A stretch of 64,000 nucleotides of DNA from Armatimonadota bacterium (GTDB lineage Bacteria > Armatimonadota > HRBIN16). The position numbers were made by a program, and so were the translations under genes. How positions within the stretch are numbered: position 1 is the stretch's first letter; every line of letters begins with the position of its first letter. The DNA is taken from the NCBI GenBank assembly GCA_026003175.1, contig BPGT01000004.1:62001-126000 (forward strand), given 5' to 3'. Below are positions 44,654 to 52,506 of this stretch, piece by piece. The notes under the pieces are model-generated. The model worked only from the letters and a program-made list of their open reading frames with translations. It was not told the DNA's origin and did no database searches.

Positions 44654-45507
44654 CCAAAAACCAGCGTCTGCGACAGCTTTTGGAACAACCGGGCATTATC
44701 CGCTCGCTGGGTGCACACGATGTGTTGACCGCCATGCTCATCGAGCAGGCAGGCTTCGAGACCGTGTTCATCGGCGGCTTCGGCACGTCTGCCAGCCTGT
44801 TGGGCTTACCCGACCTTAATTTCCTTACCCTCAGCGAAATGGCGGATGCCATCCGTCGCATGAGCGCGCGCTTACACGTACCGCTGATAGCCGACGGCGA
44901 TACCGGTCACGGAGACCTGCACAATGTGGTGCGGACGGTGCAGAGCTTCGCTCAGGCGGGCGCATCGGGCGTCATTTTAGAGGACCAGGTGTCTCCTAAG
45001 CGTTGCGGGCATTTCGAGGGCAAACAGGTCATCCCCGCAGAGGAGATGGCACTGAAGATCAAGGCAGCCGTCTATGCTCGCCCCGACGAGCACTTTATCA
45101 TTATCGCTCGCACCGACGCCCGCGAACCGCTGGGGCTGGACGAGGCTATCCGCCGTGTGAACCTGTACGCCGAGGCGGGGGCGGATGTGTGCTTCATTGA
45201 GGCGCCGCTGAGCGTTGAGGAACTGCAGCGTATCCCTCGCGAAGTGCCTCACCCGTTGCTGGTCAATATGCTGTGGGGAGGCAAGACGCCCATCCTCAGT
45301 GTGAAGGAGCTGGAGCAGATGGGCTACAAGATTGTGGTTTGTCCTATCGAGAGCCTGCTGGTCAGCGCATACGCCATACGCGAACTGATACAGACTTTCG
45401 CGCGAGATGGCCGGGTAGACGCGATGCAGTCGCGAATGGTCTCCTTCGCTGAAATCAAGCAGATGCTGGGCGTCGAGGAGTACCTATCCCTGCGCGACAG
45501 GCTGTAG
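44650..45507 (+). CDS. Isocitrate lyase/phosphoenolpyruvate mutase family lyase
   Basis: The barrel has the metal site IADGDTGHGD (D82, D84) and the catalytic-loop motif KRCGHFEGK with C119, as in 2-methylisocitrate lyase, 2,3-dimethylmalate lyase and oxaloacetate decarboxylase types. PEP mutase would lack that Cys. A C-C cleaving 2-hydroxydicarboxylate lyase is therefore likely. It is the last gene of the proposed operon, with a 4-base overlap with the upstream cyclase. Confidence 0.88.
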   Translation: MTKNQRLRQLLEQPGIIRSLGAHDVLTAMLIEQAGFETVFIGGFGTSASLLGLPDLNFLTLSEMADAIRRMSARLHVPLIADGDTGHGDLHNVVRTVQSFAQAGASGVILEDQVSPKRCGHFEGKQVIPAEEMALKIKAAVYARPDEHFIIIARTDAREPLGLDEAIRRVNLYAEAGADVCFIEAPLSVEELQRIPREVPHPLLVNMLWGGKTPILSVKELEQMGYKIVVCPIESLLVSAYAIRELIQTFARDGRVDAMQSRMVSFAEIKQMLGVEEYLSLRDRL

Positions 45508-45583
45508 TAATTTACCACACGTGATGATTGGGATATGCGCGAGCAGTTCTGCTTGTCTGTCCCTCTGTAGGTAGCGTGCCTTT

Positions 45584-45612
45584 GGCGCAGGCTAAAGCCT
45601 GCGGTCACAACG
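45584..45612 (+). repeat. Dispersed repeat with CAGGCT/AGCCTG hairpin, copy A
   Basis: GCAGGCTAAAGCCTGCGG followed by CACAACGG; a near-identical copy lies at 52056-52084. The surrounding 45508-45763 gap has no gene. Confidence 0.6.
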
Positions 45613-45763
45613 GTTATTTTGACGTTGGCAGGAAGGTTGCGCTTGCCTGTCATCCTGGGCGCGGGCGAACAATCTCTGAGGTGCTGCGCGGGTGCTCAGC
45701 ACGACACAAATGGGTTGAAGTTGCCCGCGCTGGGAAATCGCGGGCAACAGTAAACGGAACCTG

Positions 45764-46822
45764 TTAGTGCACCGGCGCGACCAGCTCGGGTTGTTGTTGT
45801 ACTTCTTCTCCCAGTCGCACCTCGCGTAGGTGCTTCGCCGCGTCCTCAGGTGTAGTGACGTTAATGTAGATGCCTGTTCCCAGCTCGAAGCCTGCGGCGA
45901 TGGTCAATCGCGGCATAATCGCCAGATGCCACTGGAAGTAGTGGTAGTTGCGCTCCTGATTGATAGGCGCAGTGTGTAACGTAAAGTTGTAGGGTGGGTG
46001 GTTCAGCGCGATGTCCATGCGCAACAGCACTTCCTTCAGGATGCGGGCAAACGCTGCCGCCTGTTCACGGTCAATCTGTGTGAACGAAGGCTGGTGTCTT
46101 CGCGGTATAATCCATGTTTCGAACGGGTACTTGGAGGCGAAGGGCGTGAACGCCAGAAACTCCTCGTTCGCCACCACTACGCGCTCGCCCATACGCTCTT
46201 CCTGTCGTACCATATCGATGTACACGCAACGCTCATGCAGGTCGTAATACAGAGACGCGCCCTCGATGCGTCGGCGTACATCCGCAGGGACCATCGGCAA
46301 AGCAATCAACTGCGAATGCGGATGCTCCAGCGATGCACCTGCCACGCGCCCATGGTTGCGAAACACCATGATGTACTGGAAGCGCTTGTCCTGAGCCAGG
46401 TCCAGCGACCGGTCGCGGTACATCCAGATGACCTCTTCCAGCTGGTGTTGGGGCATGAGCGCAGGGTGCTGGTCATGGCGAGGCGTCTCGATGATCACCT
46501 CGTGTGCCCCTACGCCGTTCATGTAGTCGTACATCCCCACACCGCTTCGCTCCAGTTCGCCCTCGATGGCTAAGGCAGGGAACTTGTTGGGCACCACGCG
46601 TACCCACCAGTCGGGAGTATCGGGATAAGTTCCCGCCTTGCGGTAGGCAATCACCTCCGGTGGTGTCTGGCGTTCGTTGCCTGGGCAGAACGGGCATTCC
46701 GCTACATACTCCGGTCGCTTCTCTATCACTTCGCTCGTCTTGAAATCTGACGGGCGTTTACTTCGCTCGGTCGCGATAATCACCCATTCGCGGGTGACAG
46801 GGTCTTTCCTCAGTTGTGGCAT
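45764..46822 (-). CDS. galT: Galactose-1-phosphate uridylyltransferase
   Basis: This Leloir-pathway enzyme swaps UMP between UDP-glucose and galactose-1-phosphate. The catalytic His is in EHPHS (H167, H169) and the zinc pair in CPFC (C43, C46). The N-terminus RKDPVTREWVIIATERSKRP and VRVVPNKFPAL are typical. At 352 residues it is a normal length. On its strand AAGGAGAGG precedes the ATG, with TTGACA slightly further upstream. No galK or galE is near. Confidence 0.95.
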   Translation of the reverse strand: MPQLRKDPVTREWVIIATERSKRPSDFKTSEVIEKRPEYVAECPFCPGNERQTPPEVIAYRKAGTYPDTPDWWVRVVPNKFPALAIEGELERSGVGMYDYMNGVGAHEVIIETPRHDQHPALMPQHQLEEVIWMYRDRSLDLAQDKRFQYIMVFRNHGRVAGASLEHPHSQLIALPMVPADVRRRIEGASLYYDLHERCVYIDMVRQEERMGERVVVANEEFLAFTPFASKYPFETWIIPRRHQPSFTQIDREQAAAFARILKEVLLRMDIALNHPPYNFTLHTAPINQERNYHYFQWHLAIMPRLTIAAGFELGTGIYINVTTPEDAAKHLREVRLGEEVQQQPELVAPVH

Positions 46823-46854
46823 GGTTGACCTCTCCTTATGTCAACGATGTCCAT

Positions 46855-47008
46855 ATTCCGGTAGGCGGCGTTGTTCTCTACTAAGTGATTTCCATAACCG
46901 GAACACGCGCACCATACCGGTTTTTTGCTGTGGATTCCGAATCTTGCGAATCATCCTGCCGGTAATCTTCCTATTGCTACGCATTTATTAGACGTTTGTT
47001 TACCGGAT
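46855..47008 (+). promoter_or_regulatory. Cluster of five CCGG-centred motifs between galT and tatD
   Basis: CCGG occurs at 46858, 46898, 46917, 46959 and 47003, mostly with flanking A or T (for example ATACCGGTTT, TTACCGGATA). Spacings of 40, 19, 42 and 44 bases are near whole helical turns. This may be an operator array for the divergent pair; it is an inference. Confidence 0.3.
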
Positions 47009-47063
47009 AGGGTTTCGCGTGCCCTTGACAGGAAGGGATGTTTTCGGGCATCCTATCGGTAGT

Positions 47064-47858
47064 ATGGACGTCTGGACAGATACACATTGTCACCTGAACC
47101 ACCCGGATTTCGCCTCCGATGCGGCGCAGGTCTGGAACCGCGCGCGGGAGGTGGGTGTACACCATGCTGTCGTCGTCGGATACGACCTCGCCAGTAGTGA
47201 GGCTGCACTACAGGTTGCTACACGGTTTGATGGCTGCTGGGCGTCGGTCGGCATTCATCCCCACGACGCGGTGCAATGCGATGAGAACGCCTTGCGTCGT
47301 TTGCAACAGATGGCTTCACAGCGCCGCGTGGTGGCACTGGGCGAGATCGGACTGGACTACTATCGCAACCTCTCGCCGGCAGACGCGCAACGGCGCGCTT
47401 TCGAGGAGCAACTTCAGCTGGCTTTGCAGCTACGGCTCCCCGTCATCATCCACTGCCGCGAGGCATACGACCACCTGCTGGATATTCTCTCGCGGTATCC
47501 CCTGCGCGGGGTGCTGCACTGTTTCAGCGGCGACCTGCATCATGCACAGCGCGCGGTGGAGATGGGCTGGTATCTGGGCATTGGGGGCGTCGTGACCTTC
47601 AAGAACGCCCAAACGCTACGTGAGGTAGTGCGGCAAACACCACTGGAGAACTTGCTTCTGGAGACGGACGCTCCCTATCTTGCGCCAATGCCTTATCGCG
47701 GCAAGCGTAACGAGCCCGCTTACATCCCGTTGATTGCCCAGATGGTTGCCTCACTGAAGAATCTTCCCATCGAGGAGCTGGCAACGGTAACCACCCAAAA
47801 TGCTCATCGTCTGTTTTCTTTAGAGGAGCGATACCAGTACGTATTATCGGCTTTGTGA
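47064..47858 (+). CDS. tatD: TatD family metal-dependent deoxyribonuclease
   Basis: The protein (264 aa) starts DTHCHLNHPDF with the first metal motif, then SVGIHPHDA, ALGEIGLDYYR, VIIHCREAYDHLL, LHCFSGDL and LLETDAPYLAP, the complete TatD set. These enzymes are 3'-5' exonucleases active in DNA repair and turnover. ATG 47064 is preferred for its match to family starts, although no clear ribosome-binding site is present. The frame is open to GTG 47019. It ends 4 bases into the following frame. Confidence 0.92.
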   Translation: MDVWTDTHCHLNHPDFASDAAQVWNRAREVGVHHAVVVGYDLASSEAALQVATRFDGCWASVGIHPHDAVQCDENALRRLQQMASQRRVVALGEIGLDYYRNLSPADAQRRAFEEQLQLALQLRLPVIIHCREAYDHLLDILSRYPLRGVLHCFSGDLHHAQRAVEMGWYLGIGGVVTFKNAQTLREVVRQTPLENLLLETDAPYLAPMPYRGKRNEPAYIPLIAQMVASLKNLPIEELATVTTQNAHRLFSLEERYQYVLSAL

Positions 47859-47944
47859 GACGATTTTTAGAGGATACCGGAACCTATCATTGCCTGCAGG
47901 CTTTTGCTATCACCGCATCGAACCGTACGGACGAGGTGATTTGC

Positions 47945-48589
47945 ATGCAAGAGACGGTTCAGGAACTGCTTGCGCAGCGGGTGGTGGGCATTCTGCGCCT
48001 GCCGCAGTCCAGCCTCGCCCTGCAAGCACTGGAAGTGGCTATTCAGCATGGCGTACGGGCGGTGGAGGTGACCATGACCACGCCGAACGCTATAGAGATT
48101 CTGCGCGAGGCGCGGAAGCGCTGGGAGGGCAAAGCACTGGTTGGGGCCGGTACGGTGCTGGACGCCGAGAACGCGAAGCAGGTGATAGACGCCGGGGCGC
48201 AGTTCGTGGTGTCGCCGATACTGGATGCAGGCATGGTGGAGACTGCGCTGGACGCGAATGTTCCACCTATTCCGGGCGTCTTCAGCCCGACGGAGATTGT
48301 CACCGCCTACCGGCTAGGCGCGCCCATTGTGAAGGTTTTTCCTGCGGTGGTGCTGAGCACAGCGTTTTTTAAAGAGGTGAAGGCTCCTTTGCCGCAGATA
48401 CCGCTGATGGCAGTGGGGGGATTGAACGCGCACAACGCTGCCGAATACCTGCACGCAGGCGCAGACATGGTGGGTGTAGGCGGTGCACTCTTCCCGAAGG
48501 CGGCGATACTGGCAGGGGAGTTCGAGGGGGTAGCGCAGACGGCAGAAGCGCTGGCATCTCTGCGCCATCTGCATCTCGAGCACCTCTGA
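47945..48589 (+). CDS. eda: KDPG/KHG aldolase family protein
   Basis: This class I aldolase splits 2-keto-3-deoxy-6-phosphogluconate into pyruvate and glyceraldehyde-3-phosphate. The Schiff-base Lys lies in APIVKVFPA and the catalytic Glu in AVEVTMTTP; GVFSPTEI and MAVGGLN are also present. At 214 residues it is normal. ATG 47945 follows GAGGTG; the open frame upstream of it lacks a start signal. No edd or sugar kinase is adjacent, so the exact substrate (KDPG, KDPGal) is uncertain. Confidence 0.9.
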   Translation: MQETVQELLAQRVVGILRLPQSSLALQALEVAIQHGVRAVEVTMTTPNAIEILREARKRWEGKALVGAGTVLDAENAKQVIDAGAQFVVSPILDAGMVETALDANVPPIPGVFSPTEIVTAYRLGAPIVKVFPAVVLSTAFFKEVKAPLPQIPLMAVGGLNAHNAAEYLHAGADMVGVGGALFPKAAILAGEFEGVAQTAEALASLRHLHLEHL

Positions 48590-48596
48590 AATCGGC

Positions 48597-48602
48597 TATA
48601 AT
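48597..48602 (+). promoter_or_regulatory. -10 element of the Uma2 gene
   Basis: TATAAT lies only 11-20 bases before the possible starts (GTG 48614, ATG 48617, ATG 48623), so the mRNA leader is very short. Confidence 0.4.
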
Positions 48603-48622
48603 AGAGCCAAGAGGTGATGCCG

Positions 48623-49308
48623 ATGGCAATCTCGCAGGCAAAGCAAACGGTACACTACCCTGTTTCGGACGGCAAACCGATGGCGGAGACACCGGAACAT
48701 CTGGAGGCGATGTTATATCTGCTGGACGCGCTGATGCTCCATTTCGCCGGGCGTGAGGATGTGTACGTGGCGGGGAATCAGCTCATGTACTGGGTGGCAG
48801 GCAACCCTTCTCAGCGCGTCGCGCCCGATGTGTATGTGGTGTTTGGCGTGCCCAAACGCCCATGGCGCCCCACGTGGAAAGTATGGGAGATGGGCAAGGC
48901 GCCAGACGTGATTTTCGAACTGACCTCCCGCTCCACTGCGTCGGAAGATTTGGGCAAAAAGTACCGGCTCTGCCAGCGGCTGGGTGTGAAGGAGTACATC
49001 CTGATAGACGTGACGCGGGAGTACCTGATAGAGCCCGTGATTCTGCATCGTCTGGTGGGGCGGGGGTACCGGCAGATACCCAACGAGCGACCCAACGACC
49101 GCGAGTGGCGCGCACACAGCGAGCAGCTGGGACTGGATGTAGTGGTGCGTGCAGAGGATGAAGGGTACAAAGTGCGACTGTATACGATCCGTCTCGGGGA
49201 CGTGTTCTGCCTACGGTGATGGAACTGGCGGAACAAGCAGAAGAGATGCAAGCCCGTCTGCGCGAGCTGGAGGCGAAACTGCGCGAGAGAGAGGATCAGG
49301 GGAAATGA
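48623..49308 (+). pseudogene. Uma2 family protein with a late frameshift that cuts off its coiled-coil tail
   Basis: The PD-(D/E)XK-like core is complete: ETPEHLEAMLYLLDALM, RVAPDVYVVFG, DVIFELTSRSTASEDLGKK and LGVKEYILID. The frame then stops at 49219 after GDVFCLR. In another frame the sequence continues as LPTVMELAEQAEEMQARL and further heptad-like residues to a TGA at 49306-49308, exactly the charged coiled-coil tail of many Uma2 proteins. That TGA overlaps the next gene's ATG (ATGA). So the original protein probably ended at 49308, and one base has been lost near 49205-49215. The shortened protein may still function. Confidence 0.7.
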
Positions 49309-50867
49309 CCTATCGTGGTGTGGTGGTGGCGCGAAACGGCGCGGTAGCTACTTCCCAACCGCTGGCGACAGCAGTGGGGCTCCACGTGCTACAGGAAGGC
49401 GGCAATTTTGTGGATGCCGCGCTGGCAATCAGCGCGATGTTGACGGTGGTAGAGCCGTACAACAGCCATCTGGGCGGTGATGCGTTTGTCATCGTGTACG
49501 ACGCCCGCACGCGCCAAACGCATGCACTCAACGCCTCTGGTCCTGCCCCGCGTGCGGCGACGCGGGAGCGCTTCCGCGATGGAATCCCCGTGCGTGGTAT
49601 GCAGAGCGCGTCGGTGCCCGGGCTGGTGTCTGCGTGGGCGCTACTGCACGAGCGCTACGCCACACGCGAGCTCTCTGAGTTGCTTCAGCCTGCCATCCGC
49701 TATGCCCAGCAGGGGTTTCCCGCGGGCTATCGTTACAGCCAGGTATTCTCTGTGCATGAAGATATCTTGCGCCAGTTTCCCATCACCTGGCGCGAACTAG
49801 TTCCAGATGGCGAACTGCCTTACCCGGGCAAGATGGTGACACAACCGCAGCTCGGATGGACGCTCAGCCGCATCGCCACTGCCGGACCGATGGACTTCTA
49901 TCGCGGTGAGATTGCCGAGCGTATTGTGCGACACTGCCAGCATCATGGAGGGCTGTTCACTGAGGAAGACCTTGCTCAGCCGCCCGCCGAGTGGTTGGAA
50001 CCGCTGCGGGTGGAGTATCGTGGCTATACCCTTCACGCCCAGCCCCCGGTGTCGCAGGGGCATATCCTCGCGCAGATGCTGAACCTACTGGAGGGCTACG
50101 ACCTGCGCAGCATGGGGGCGCTGAGCGCGGATGCTATCCACCTGCAGGTGGAGGCGAAGAAACTCGCCTTTGCAGACAGACATGCCTACCTTGGTGACCC
50201 GCGCTTTGTCAACGTGCCGATAAACGTGCTTCTGAGCAAAGAATATGCCATGCGCCGCCGCCAGCAGATAGACCCGAACCGCGCCGCCGACCGCGTGACC
50301 GCGGGCGAGATAGAGCACGACACCACCTACTTCTGCGTGGTAGACCGCTCCGGCAACGCCATCTCCTTCATCCAGAGCATCTTCCACTCCTTCGGCTGTG
50401 CGGAGGTGGCGGAAGGCACAGGCATTCTGTTCAACAACCGCATGACCGGTTTTTCCTTAGACCCTGCCAGTCCCAACGTGCTGGAGCCGGGCAAGCGCAC
50501 CGCGCATACCTTGAACGCCTACTTACTGACGCGCGGCGACGATCTGGCTTTCGTGGGCGGCACGCCGGGCGGCGACGTGCAGGTGCAAAGCAACACGCAG
50601 GTTATCTGCAACCTGATAGACTTTGGCATGAATCCGCAGGAAGCTGTAGAGGCACCTCGCTGGCAACACGACCCCGAGGGGCTGAAAATTGAGCGGCGTA
50701 CCCCGATGGACACTTTACAGAAGCTGGAGCGCAAGGGGCATCGCGTGCTGTTGCTGCCCGACTGGGGGCAGTCGGGTGCGGTGCAGGTTATCGCGGTACA
50801 CCCTGAAAGCAAGGCTCTGCTGGCTGGCTCTGACCCGCGCTGCGACGGTCACGCGGCAGGGTGGTAA
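49305..50867 (+). CDS. Gamma-glutamyltransferase family Ntn hydrolase
   Basis: The 520-residue proenzyme begins YRGVVVARNGAVATSQPLA and contains GLHVLQEGGNFVDAALA. The predicted self-cleavage site and catalytic nucleophile is T340 in EHDTTYFCVVDRSGNA. GGTPGGDVQVQSN is the usual glycine-rich loop of the small subunit. There is no signal peptide, so it may be cytoplasmic, unlike E. coli Ggt. Substrates in this subfamily include acyl-amides such as cephalosporin side chains, so glutathione is not certain. The start overlaps the ancestral Uma2 stop. Confidence 0.9.
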   Translation: MTYRGVVVARNGAVATSQPLATAVGLHVLQEGGNFVDAALAISAMLTVVEPYNSHLGGDAFVIVYDARTRQTHALNASGPAPRAATRERFRDGIPVRGMQSASVPGLVSAWALLHERYATRELSELLQPAIRYAQQGFPAGYRYSQVFSVHEDILRQFPITWRELVPDGELPYPGKMVTQPQLGWTLSRIATAGPMDFYRGEIAERIVRHCQHHGGLFTEEDLAQPPAEWLEPLRVEYRGYTLHAQPPVSQGHILAQMLNLLEGYDLRSMGALSADAIHLQVEAKKLAFADRHAYLGDPRFVNVPINVLLSKEYAMRRRQQIDPNRAADRVTAGEIEHDTTYFCVVDRSGNAISFIQSIFHSFGCAEVAEGTGILFNNRMTGFSLDPASPNVLEPGKRTAHTLNAYLLTRGDDLAFVGGTPGGDVQVQSNTQVICNLIDFGMNPQEAVEAPRWQHDPEGLKIERRTPMDTLQKLERKGHRVLLLPDWGQSGAVQVIAVHPESKALLAGSDPRCDGHAAGW

Positions 50868-51052
50868 TGCCAGCGACTTGTGATGAACCTCACCCCCATC
50901 CCCTCTCGTGAGAGAGGCGATGGGGTTCCCTTTTCCTCGCAGGGAAGGGGAGATGGTGGTTTTTACGTCCAACTCCCCGTAACCTTACTAACAGTAATAT
51001 TGCCGTTTTTTGCCCACATGCTGCCAACAACCCGTACTTTGCTCAGCGTCTC

Positions 51053-51068
51053 TGGCATCGTTTTTGCA
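51053..51068 (+). promoter_or_regulatory. Sigma-54 (-24/-12) promoter of the second PEP-CTERM gene
   Basis: TGGCATC-GTTT-TTGCA fits the RpoN consensus at 10 of 12 positions, with GG and GC 12 bases apart. Predicted transcription starts near 51079, 29 bases before ATG 51108. Confidence 0.65.
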
Positions 51069-51107
51069 TTACATTAAGGGCGAGAACATTGAAGGAGGTG
51101 CCTTTAC

Positions 51108-51947
51108 ATGGCAAGACTTCTGTGGCGTCTCGCCCTGATGGGCATGTTGGGCTGGCTATTGGTTGGCGGTTCGCAGGCTGCTACCTTTACGCTCACCCAC
51201 AACGGATGGACCTATTCTGAAGACAGTGCCGTTCAAGGAATAGGCAATTTTGTTGACCCCAACAGTGTGGATCACATGTACCAGAACTGGTGGTGGTTCC
51301 GCACCAATCTGGACAGCTACGAACGCCCTCTAGCAAACCTGGTCACTATGACGTCCGGTGGTGCAAACAACGTAAGTCTGGTGTTCAGGGAGGATGCGGG
51401 CAATCTAACTAACGCTTTGCTGATCAAGCTGGACTATACCCTGACCGGGGTGAGCTCCAATCAGGCTTACGTGAACATCGCATGGAGCGTGCGCAATATC
51501 TATTCCCAAATCCCTCAGCCTATTACGGTTGACTTCTTCGCCTATTCAGACTTCGATCTGAACGATACAGCAGGCGGCGATACGGCTTTGTGGCCTCTCC
51601 CAGTACAGGTGTCGTACAACGAGGGGAGCACTGTGGTAGACGTTATCGCCAGTGGGTCGTCGCTTGTCGGGCTCGACATTGACAACTACTCGGACTTGCT
51701 GGATTTGCTGACCGACAGCACGGTGTACAACGTGTCTGGACTCACGCCTTCCGTCAGTCCTGGCGACATGACCAACGTGTTCCAGTGGCGAGCGACACTG
51801 GGGCTAGGCGAAAGTCTAGAGGGAACTCTTACTAAAGTGGTGACTCTCGGCATTCCTCCCACTCCGGTCATTCCCGAGCCAGGCACCTGGGCGCTCATGC
51901 TGAGCGGGTTAATGCCGGTCGCTCTGCGCCTGCGCAAAAAGGCTTAA
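51108..51947 (+). CDS. PEP-CTERM sorting domain protein
   Basis: A signal peptide (cleavage after SQAAT) is followed by about 225 residues of beta-rich, Asn/Ser/Thr-rich sequence without recognised catalytic motif. The C-terminus is VIPEPGTWALMLSGL, a short hydrophobic helix and RLRKKA: a PEP-CTERM signal for exosortase. It is probably exported to the matrix or surface. GAAGGAGGTG precedes the ATG, the same site as in the other PEP-CTERM gene of the window. Confidence 0.85.
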   Translation: MARLLWRLALMGMLGWLLVGGSQAATFTLTHNGWTYSEDSAVQGIGNFVDPNSVDHMYQNWWWFRTNLDSYERPLANLVTMTSGGANNVSLVFREDAGNLTNALLIKLDYTLTGVSSNQAYVNIAWSVRNIYSQIPQPITVDFFAYSDFDLNDTAGGDTALWPLPVQVSYNEGSTVVDVIASGSSLVGLDIDNYSDLLDLLTDSTVYNVSGLTPSVSPGDMTNVFQWRATLGLGESLEGTLTKVVTLGIPPTPVIPEPGTWALMLSGLMPVALRLRKKA

Positions 51948-52055
51948 CAGGTAAACACACTCCTTCCCTCCTACATCCCTCTCCTCAAGCAGGAGGGGGA
52001 TTTCCTTTTGTGGGAAGAAGGCTACAGCGAAAGCCGTGCCCTTTGAGGGAACACT

Positions 52056-52084
52056 GGCACAGGCTGAAGCCTGCGGCGACAACG
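52056..52084 (+). repeat. Dispersed repeat with CAGGCT/AGCCTG hairpin, copy B
   Basis: ACAGGCTGAAGCCTGCGG followed by CGACAACG, matching 45584-45612. It abuts copy 6 of the other palindromic repeat, forming a composite. Confidence 0.6.
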
Positions 52085-52086
52085 CT

Positions 52087-52112
52087 GTGGAGGGCGAGGC
52101 TCCTGCCGAGCC
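52087..52112 (+). repeat. Dispersed GC-rich palindromic repeat, copy 6
   Basis: An exact match to the core GAGGCTCCTGCCGAGCC, between the PEP-CTERM gene and the L25-like gene. Confidence 0.75.
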
Positions 52113-52168
52113 GTACCCCTTGGTCGCGACGGAGCGCCCGCCCTCCAATACTGCCGGTCCGCAGAAGA

Positions 52169-52480
52169 TTACCCCTGTCCGTTAGCGTTCTGGACGTGGA
52201 AATCGAAATGGATAGGTTCGTGCGTGGTCAGGTGGCGTTGAATCTCCTTCACACGCACCGTATGCACACGGTCGGAACCGTTTTGTAGGCTCAGCTCCAG
52301 CACGGCGTTACTCTTTCCACCCTGCTGTACGATGGCGTCTATTGTCTCACGCACGGGAACCAGCAGTTGCAGAGGTTCTATCCCTTTGCCGTAAAGGCTG
52401 GCGGTTGCGTAGCCTTTGCGCCGCCACTCCTTGCGTTGTCCTTTGGTCAAGCCGTGATGCACCATTGCGCTAATTGCCAC
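52169..52480 (-). CDS. Short bL25/Ctc-like protein (N-terminal domain only)
   Basis: The 103 residues resemble the 5S-rRNA-binding N-domain of ribosomal protein bL25: LTKGQRKEWRRKGYATASLYGKG followed by a beta barrel ending IHFDFHVQN. It lacks the longer C-terminal TL5/CTC domain. AGGAGG on the minus strand is 8 bases before GTG 52480; an ATG at 52486 is too close to it. It may be the sole L25 of this genome or a stress paralogue. It lies downstream of nothing on its strand except the copper ATPase region. Confidence 0.7.
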   Translation of the reverse strand: MAISAMVHHGLTKGQRKEWRRKGYATASLYGKGIEPLQLLVPVRETIDAIVQQGGKSNAVLELSLQNGSDRVHTVRVKEIQRHLTTHEPIHFDFHVQNANGQG

Positions 52481-52506
52481 GGACATCACCTCCTTTACCA
52501 AAGTGT

